Below are positions 57,535 to 64,000 of a DNA stretch of 64,000 nt, one piece after another. The notes beneath the pieces were generated by a model that worked only from the letters and a program-made list of their open reading frames with translations, did no database searches and was not told the DNA's origin. This DNA comes from Ovis canadensis. Taxonomy: Eukaryota > Chordata > Mammalia > Artiodactyla > Bovidae. The DNA lies in contig NC_091262.1 in assembly GCF_042477335.2 (NCBI RefSeq), positions 15,024,001-15,088,000 on the forward strand, given 5' to 3'. Made by a program: the position numbers and the translations under genes. Positions within the stretch are counted from its first letter, which is position 1, and each line of letters starts with the position of its first letter.

Positions 57535-57950
57535 ATAAGGATTTATTGTACAGTACAAGGAATATAGCCAATATTTTATAAGAACTATAAATGGAGTGTA
57601 ACCTCTAAAACACTTTTCTGTTTTGTTGACAGAAAACAACAAAATTCTGAAAAGCAAGTATCCTTCAATTAAAAATAAATAATTTAAAAAAGAAAAAATC
57701 ATAAATAATTATGCTATATACCTGAAACTTATATAATACTGTATATCAACTATACCTCAATATTAAATACAGATAATTTTTAAAAGTAAAAAAACAAGCT
57801 ATAAGGAGGTGATGTATAGCACAGCAAATATAACCAGTATTTTATAATAACTGTAAGTGAAGTATGATCTTTAAAAATTTTGAATCACTATAGTATATAC
57901 CTGAAACTAATATTATATTGGAAATAAACCATACCTTGATTTTTAAAACT
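57535..57950 (+). repeat. Duplicated L1 3'UTR end module
   Basis: Two copies of the old L1 3' terminal module. Both follow the order 'ataaggatttattgtacag/gataaggaggtgatgtatagcacag ... caatattttataa ... atacctgaaact'. Copy 1 is at about 57535-57765 (with an inserted CTCTAAAACACTTTTCTGTTTTG stretch) and copy 2 at about 57798-57950. Confidence 0.7.
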
Positions 57951-59663
57951 ATAGGAATGGGTAAATTGGTGGGGGAAACGTGTGATCTTCATTTTGATGG
58001 GGCTGACACATAAGAAATATCCCTGGTGACAAATCTCCTGACTCATCTACATTGCGGGAAATGGTGAGTCCAGCACACTCAGCAAACAAACCCTGAAGTA
58101 CAATGCTCTTCTGTTCAAAGCTCAGAGATGTCTTTGGAGACTGCCCAGCATCCTCCACCTACTCCAGCACCTACCTTTACACATTAAGTGAAGGTGGCAG
58201 ACATCTGCATCTCTGCCCAAGGCTTTGTCTCATCATCCCTCTGGCATGGCATGGGTGTACCACAGGAGGGCTGTGATGGGTAATATCCTAGCCAGGACCA
58301 GCCTTCCAAGCTTCTCACCTTCAGAAGGACCCTGCTCTGGGTTGAATGCTTTTCTGTCCTTGTCATGAGATTAGAGTAGCTCTATCCTTGGTCTTTTGTA
58401 AGCGAAATTGGTGAGGCCTGCGCAGAGGAAATTCCCATGGCATATGTGATCCAGACCGTTGTTGCTTGCTTTCCCAGTTTCCACAGAGCTTTCCCAATTG
58501 CCCACAAGCCCAGAATTTAGGGGTCCAGGATACCAGGAGAGAGTAAGTACAAGGTAAGTGTGTCACGTCCCTGACTGAGTAAAGAGGTGCCAACAGTCCA
58601 GGAGGTCACATTTTCTGATCACATCACAACTTGCTTCTTCTGCAGAGAGCAGATTAAGGAGCAACTAGGGAACCAACATTATCACATCCTTTCTTACTCT
58701 TTCTACTTCCCCATATTAGCCAATCGATTATGCTGACAGTGAAGAGACAGAAGGAAATGGAATGATATGCCAACCCACCACTCCCTTGGGGCCATCTTTA
58801 TTCACCAGTGAGCCGAAGGTAGTCAGTGGAGGATGGAAGGAATGGATGAAATAAAGCCAGATGAGTTAGTTTCATGTGGCCACCATTCTGGTAAGAGATA
58901 TAAATGTATTGTCAACTACCAAATACGAATTGCATAATTTTGATGATTCTGTATGAGTTAAATGCTGATATTTGCATTTAAAGCCTTGCATAGAATAAAG
59001 ATGAACATTAAAATTTATGGTAATAATTTACAATGCTTCTTCACCCCTTGGTTGGAATAACTTTGAGGTGTCTTTTCCACTGTGGGTAGAGTTCCCTACT
59101 GAGATAAGCTCCAGCTGTCCCTGTGATTATTTGTTTGATTATACCCCACTCCCCACTCTCCCATCCTCTACCCTGGAGACTGTCTTTCCTCCCTTTTGAC
59201 TTCCCCACCCCCTAGCAGTCAACTCCCCAAAACACTACCTGCACTTAAATCCTTGAATCAGGGTCTCTTCCACAAAGTCCATGAAGAAGTGTTTCTCTAC
59301 ACAAAACTTCTGCAGGGATGGCATCTCTGTAATTTTGCTTTGGCCAGTAAGTCCTTGACAAGCCAATAGATAGATAAATTTGATGTATGTCTTCTCAACT
59401 CACTTTGGAGCTTACTGTAGATCAGACAGGCCAGGACTGCAGCATTTTTTGAAAGTTTGTTGACATTTTAAAGGAAATGTTATGTTGCTAGTTTTAGAAG
59501 TAGTGAAGTCTACATTCAAAATATTTTTTGTGTGTGAATGTCAGGAAATCCTAAAATAAATACCCTTTCATCATTTCATCACTTTTTGGAACTTGTAAAA
59601 CACCTGAAAGACTTTGTTAGCCTCGTGAGGCCTTGAACTTCACTGGACGTAGCCAAAGTAAAC
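57951..59663. other. Unassigned intergenic DNA
   Basis: About 1.7 kb of balanced composition with no repeat I can name. Minus-strand frames of 60-76 codons at 57949-58593 have no recognisable domain. It is the best candidate here for unique sequence useful as a mapping anchor. Confidence 0.5.
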
Positions 59664-60570
59664 CAGTTCAGTTCAGTCACTCAGTCATGCCCAACTCTTT
59701 GTGATTCCACAAACTGTAGCAAGCCAGGCTTCCCTGTCTGTCACCAACTTCTGGAATTTGCTCAAACTCATGTCCATCGAATTGGTGAGGCCATCCAGCC
59801 ATCCCTGTCCTCCTCTTCTTCTCCCACCTTTATTCTTTCCCAGCATCAGGGTCTTTTCCAAGGAGTCAGCTTTTTGCATTAGGTGGCCAAAGTATTGGAG
59901 TTTCAGCTTCAGCATCAATCCTTCCAATGAATATCCAGAACTGATTTCCTTTAGGATGGACTCATTGGATCTCCTTGCAGTCCAAGGGACTCTCAAGAGT
60001 CTTCTCCAAAACAATAGTTCAAAAGCATCAGTTCTTCAGCACTCAGCTTTTTTATAGTCCAATTCTCACATCCATACATGACCGGAAAAACCATAGCTTT
60101 GACTAGATGGACCTTTGTTGGTAAAGTAATGTCTCAGTTCTTAATATGCTGTATAGGTTAGTCATAGCTTTTCTTCCAAGGGGCAAGCATCTTTTAAATT
60201 CATGTCTGCAGTCACCATCTGCAGTGATTTTGGAGCCCAAGAAAATAAAGTCTGTTACTATTTCCCCATCTATTTGCCATGATGTGATGAGACTGGATGC
60301 TATAATCTTCGTTTTTTGAATGTTTGGTTTTAAGCCAACTTTTTTACTCTCCTCTTTAACTTTCATCGAGAAGCTGTTTAGTTCCTCTTCACGTTCTGCC
60401 ATAAGGGTGGTGTGACCTGCATATCTGAGGTTATTAATATTTCTCCCAGCAATCTTGATTTCAGCTTGTGCTTCAACCAGCCTGGCATTTTGCATGATGT
60501 ACTCTGTGTATAAGTTAAATAAGCAGGGTGACAATATGCAGCCTTGACATAGTCCTTTTCCAATTTGGAA
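59664..60570 (-). mobile_element. BovB LINE, 5'-truncated
   Basis: About 900 bp of antisense BovB, from the CCAGTTCAGTTCAGTCACTC tail to the start of the RT domain (CCTTTTCCAATTTGGAAG). Minus-strand coding blocks lie at 60014-59685 and 60534-60103. The YADD box has become YAGH near 60411-60422. Confidence 0.92.
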
Positions 60571-60687
60571 GCTTCTCAGCTAAGAAGAGCTGAAAAAAGT
60601 GAAGCAGAGCCTGTATTAAATGTGGGTGGACCTGTTGTGCCATGATAGACACAAGCCAGAGAGATCTCTTTATCTTTTATAGATCTC

Positions 60688-60802
60688 CTGGAGAAGGGAA
60701 AGGCTACCCATGCCAGTATTCTGGCCTGGAGAATTCAGTCCATAGGGATCACAAAGAGCTGGACACAGCTGAGCGAGCTTCACTTTCACTTTCACTTTCA
60801 TC
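60688..60802 (+). mobile_element. Bov-A-type SINE fragment
   Basis: A sense SINE body (CTCCTGGAGAAGGGAAAGGC, GTATTCTGGCCTGGAGAATT) ending in a CACTTTCACTTTCACTTTCA tail. The tRNA-like head is absent and about 20 bp of the body are missing near 60740. Confidence 0.85.
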
Positions 60803-60811
60803 ATGAGCTCT

Positions 60812-61042
60812 ACAGTTCAGTCACTCAGTCGTGTTCAACTCTTTGTGACCCCATGGACTACAGCACACCAGGCCTCTTTGTCCATCACCAACTCCAAGAG
60901 TTTACTCAGGCTCATGTCCATTGAGCCAGTGATGCCATCCAACCATCTCATCCTCTGTCATCCCCTTCTCCTCCTGCCTTCAATCTTTCCCAGCATCAGG
61001 GTCTTTTCAAATGAGTCAGTTCTTTGCATCAGGTGGCCAACA
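60812..61042 (-). mobile_element. BovB 3' end, head-to-head with next BovB
   Basis: About 230 bp of antisense BovB 3' end (ACAGTTCAGTCACTCAGTCG to CAGGTGGCCAA). It abuts a sense BovB at 61043 and is the approximate reverse complement of about 61870-62085. Confidence 0.92.
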
Positions 61043-62105
61043 GACTGTGTGGATCACAACAGACTGGAAAATTCTTCAAGAGATGGGGATACCAGACCAC
61101 CTTACCTGCCTCTTGAGAAATCGGTATGCAGGTTAAGAAGCAACAGTTAGATCTGGACATGGAAAAAGGGACTGGTTCAAAATTGAGAAAGGAGTATGTC
61201 AAAGGTGTATGTTGTCACCCTGCTTTTTTAACTTATATGCAGAGTACATCATGCAAAATGCTGGGCTGGATGAAGCACAAGCTGGAATCAAGATTGCAGG
61301 AAGAAATATCAATAACCTCAGATATGCAGATGACAACACCACTCTTATGACAGAAAGTGAAGAAGAACTAAAGAGCCTCTTGATGAAAGTGAAAGAGAAG
61401 AGTGAAAAGGCTGGCTTAAAACTCAACATTCAAAAGTGAAGATCATAACATCCAGTCCTATCACTTCATGGCAAATAGATGGGGAAAATGTGGATACAGT
61501 GTCAGACTTAATTTTCTTGCTCTCCAAAATCAGTGTGGATGATAACTGCAGCCATGATTTAAAAGACACTTGCTTCTTGGAAGAAAAGCTATGACCAACC
61601 TAGACAGCATATTAAAAAGCAGAGACGTAACTCTGCTGACAAAGTTCCATATAGTCAAAGCTAGTTTTTTCCAGTAGTCATGTAAGGATGTGAGAGTCGG
61701 ACCCTAAAGAAGGCTGAGTGCTGCAGAATTGATGCTTTTGAACTGTGGTGTTGGAGAAGGCTCTGAGAGTCCCTTGGACTGCAAGGAGATCTTACCAGTT
61801 AATCCTAAGGGAAATCAACCCTGAGTATTCATTTGAAGAACTGGTGCTGAAGCTGAAGCTCCAATACTTTGGCCACCTGTTGTTTTGAGCTGACTCATTA
61901 GAAAAGACCCTGATGCTGAGAAAGATTGAGGGCCAGAAAAGAAGGGGGTGACAGAGGATGAGATGGTTTGATGGCATCACGGATTCAATGGACATGAGTT
62001 TGAGCAACCTCAGGGAGGTGGTGAAGGACAGGGAATCCTGGCATGCTGCACTTCATGTAGTCACAAAGAGTGGCACACTACTGAGCAACTGAACAACAAC
62101 AGCAA
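61043..62105 (+). mobile_element. BovB LINE, sense copy
   Basis: Sense BovB from the RT domain (GACTGTGTGGATCACAAC) to its 3' tail (CTGAACAACAACAGC). The catalytic region near 61321-61335 carries an extra codon (YADDN). Frameshifts occur near 61437 and 61670. Confidence 0.92.
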
Positions 62106-62109
62106 CTAA

Positions 62110-62605
62110 TATATATATATATTATTCCCAAATTCCTAATTTAACCCTCCCACCCACCTGTCTCCTTTGGGAACCATAGCTTTGTTTTCTATGTCTGTGA
62201 ATCTGTTTCTGTTTTGTATATAAGCTCATTTGTATTTTTTTAGATTTCACATATAAGTGATATCATATGATATATGTCTTTTTCTGACTTACTTCACTTA
62301 GTATAATCATTCCAGGTCCATCCATGTTTCTGCAAATGGCATTATCTCATTCTTTTTTATGGTGGTGGCTTAGTAGTTAAGCCATGTCTGACTCTTGCGA
62401 CCCCATGGACTGTAGCCTGCCAGGCTCCTCTGTCCATGGGATTTTTCAGTCAAGAATACTGTGGTGGGTTGTCATTTCCTTCTCCAAGAGGTCTTCCCAA
62501 CCCAGGAATTGAACTTGGGTCTCCTGCATTGCAGGCAGATTCTTTACAGACTGACATATGAAGGAAGCCCAACTTTATCCATTTATCTGTCGATGGACAT
62601 TTAGG
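62110..62605 (-). mobile_element. Ancient L1 3' end split by SINE
   Basis: Antisense L1 3' end: a (TA)n-rich tail near 62106-62121, TTTTCTGACTTACTTCACTT, then TCCATCCATGTTTCTGCAAA. It resumes after the SINE with TTTATCCATTTATCTGTCGATGG-type sequence (62572-62605). Confidence 0.8.
62362..62571 (-). mobile_element. Bov-tA SINE in ancient L1
   Basis: An antisense tRNA-headed SINE (GTAGTTAAGCCATGTCTGAC through GGCAGATTCTTTACAGACTG to GAAGGAAGCCC). It interrupts the ancient L1 3' end. The TSD is not clear. Confidence 0.9.
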
Positions 62606-63365
62606 TGCTGTACTCTTCTGAGATTTGACACCTTGGCCTTGCCACATGGTTTAACAACCACCCTCCTCCAAACTTGCTTTTTCCCTTGTGTCAAGTGGAG
62701 AACCCGCAGTCTAGCCCTGGACTCTCTGACCACCTTCTCTGAACTCGAGTTTCACAATCAGGGGCCTGCTCAAGCAGCACCTGACCCTTCCTTGCAGAAA
62801 CGTGAGGACTTGGACATGTTGGCTGTAAGGTCCATCTCCAGTGGAAGTGAGTTGTGACTTGAGCTGACTATTCCAGGCATTTTCCTGAACCTCTTTAGGT
62901 TGAAATTAATGGCTGATGATTTGAAAGTCATCCCCAAAGTGCAGCCTAGTGCCCATCAGCCACGTGGGATGAGCAGACACAACCCTCCCCGTCACTGTTT
63001 AGATGGGCTCCCTGCATGCTCTGAAGCTCATTCTCTCACACGAAGTTCATTTCCTTAGCAGGCACTCCTGCCTTTCACTAACCTGTCTGTGGCAATCTGG
63101 AAACATTCCAGCTTAGAAAGAGAGTTATTTATGCTTCCCTGTGGGTTTAGGGCAGAGGTGGGACCAGGCAGCAGGGATGAGAAATGCCTCATCTAGTAGT
63201 CCACAGCAACTCTCACGAGGCAATGTAGCAAGAGAAGACAAAGTGTTTTTCTGTTCTGTGCAGAAAGCCCATCTATGGACAAGAAGGGTGTGGAGAGCTT
63301 GGTGGAAGCTGGATGCGTCTGGGGAAAGTATGTCTGGGTTCAAGAGCTTAGGAAATGCATGATTC
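62606..63365. other. Unassigned intergenic DNA
   Basis: About 760 bp with no recognised repeat. Plus-strand frames of 73-99 codons (62558-62857, 63141-63362) and one 98-codon minus-strand frame (63125-63421) overlap. No domain is recognised. Confidence 0.45.
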
Positions 63366-63470
63366 CGTGTCCCCTGCTGTGTGCCAGGCTCTTTACTAGG
63401 ACTTGGGAGTGTAGCGATCACAGTGACAAGCCTTGTAGGCTTCTCAGTCTGAGACAGTCAAACTTACAGA
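63366..63470 (-). mobile_element. MIR/L2-type remnant (probable)
   Basis: CCTGCTGTGTGCCAGGCTCT followed by 'ttactaggacttgggagtgtagcgatcacagtgacaagcc' follows the antisense MIR/L2 CORE order ('ctatgtgccaggcactgttctaagcactggggatacagcagtgaac'). It is short and diverged. Confidence 0.5.
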
Positions 63471-63629
63471 TGCATATGAGCAAGCATGTATCTTAGGAAC
63501 ATGAAATACAGTACTGAGAAAGGGACTGCGATGTCTACCCAGCACTCTGCTCATTTAGATTCTTTGGCCCTAAACATAAGCACTCCCCTACTTCCTTTAT
63601 TTAAGGATCAAACATTTGTATGCATTTGA

Positions 63630-63920
63630 TTGCACTCATGTGAGGTCACTAGAATAGTCATTCACAGAAGGAGAAGTCAGCTAGTGGTTGCCAAGGGCTG
63701 GGAGAGCAAAGAATGGAATTTGTGTCCAATGGGGATGAATTTCAATCAGGGAAGATGAAAACTTTTGAGAGATGGCTGGAGGGGGTGGGTATACAACAGT
63801 GTGAATGTACTGAAACTCATTACAGCATACACTTTAAAATGATTCCAATGGTAAACTTTATGATATATGTATTTTGCCACAATTTAAAAATAAATATATT
63901 CTAAAAAAGCTGTGGGAAAA
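63630..63920 (+). mobile_element. Ancient L1 3'UTR (L1M-like)
   Basis: A sense remnant: 'cactagaatagtcattcacagaagg', GCTAGTGGTTGCCAAGGGCT, then 'ttaaaatgattccaatggtaaactttatgatatatgtattttgccacaattt' and an AAAAATAAA end. It is a typical old L1 terminus with no coding content. Confidence 0.75.
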
Positions 63921-64000
63921 AATAAAACATTTTTTAAAAGTTAAAGAGGAAAGAGTGATTTTCTGAGGTGGTAAATCTGCCAAGACCATGATCAGATTGC

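Larger units (their letters stand above)
46931..57950 (+). mobile_element. Full-length older L1 (L1-B) with many insertions
   Basis: A second complete L1 in sense orientation, of a different subfamily from L1-A: 5'UTR (46931-49736), ORF1 (about 49737-50845), ORF2 (about 50876-57140) and a 3'UTR with repeated end modules (to about 57950). It carries a Bov SINE (48090-48237), a tiny L1 end (48885-48962), a BovB end (49951-50109), a chimeric insertion (50924-51340), a Bov-tA (51799-51989), a BovB (52055-53839) and a short L1 with inversion (56338-56667). All frames are broken. Confidence 0.9.

Noticed and set aside
1..64000. Bacterial-type features: operons, ribosome binding sites, defence islands, terminators
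   Set aside because: The sequence is clearly a mammalian repeat-rich genome, so those models do not apply.

Overview
This window looks like gene-poor intergenic DNA from a ruminant, most likely a bovid. The evidence is many copies of BovB (an RTE-clade LINE), of its dependent SINEs (Bov-A2 dimers and tRNA-headed Bov-tA), and of artiodactyl L1 elements. Cattle, sheep and goat cannot be told apart by eye. I found no intact host protein-coding gene, no functional RNA gene, no CRISPR array and nothing bacterial. By eye, roughly three quarters of the bases are retrotransposon, much of it nested.

Layout. (1) 1-2178 is a plus-strand BovB carrying a Bov-A2 SINE. (2) 2181-9048 is an old minus-strand L1. 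It is split by a minus-strand BovB, which is itself split by a young L1 with a 5' inversion, giving a three-level nest. (3) 9049-24411 holds scattered BovB copies, tRNA-SINEs and ancient L1 pieces between unassigned stretches. (4) 24422-38385 is a full-length L1 (here L1-A) with 5'UTR, ORF1, ORF2 and 3'UTR. It has been expanded to about 14 kb by an antisense eIF4E processed pseudogene, a Bov-A SINE, a foreign L1 fragment and a near-full-length BovB. (5) 38386-46930 holds BovB copies, a young 5'-truncated L1, L2 remnants, a MaLR-type LTR and unassigned DNA. (6) 46931-57950 is a second full-length but older L1 (here L1-B), carrying at least seven insertions. (7) 57951-64000 is unassigned DNA, a head-to-head BovB pair and ancient L1 ends.

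How the parts relate. L1 supplies the reverse transcriptase/endonuclease for L1 copies and processed pseudogenes such as the eIF4E copy. BovB supplies it for BovB and for the SINEs that share the BovB 3' tail. Most joins can be read as target-primed reverse transcription, and many keep direct target-site duplications (TSDs), so insertion order can be inferred. Every ORF1, ORF2 and BovB reading frame examined has stops, frameshifts or insertions, so all copies here appear dead.

The most unusual observations are as follows. The eIF4E retrocopy runs past the exon-2 boundary into sequence ending in a 3' splice-site-like motif, suggesting an alternative-first-exon or intron-retaining source RNA. 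One insertion joins inverted BovB, L1 3' end and BovB within a single TSD. The same L1 ORF2 site was used independently by a SINE in one L1 copy and by BovB in another. A new biological system is not supported.
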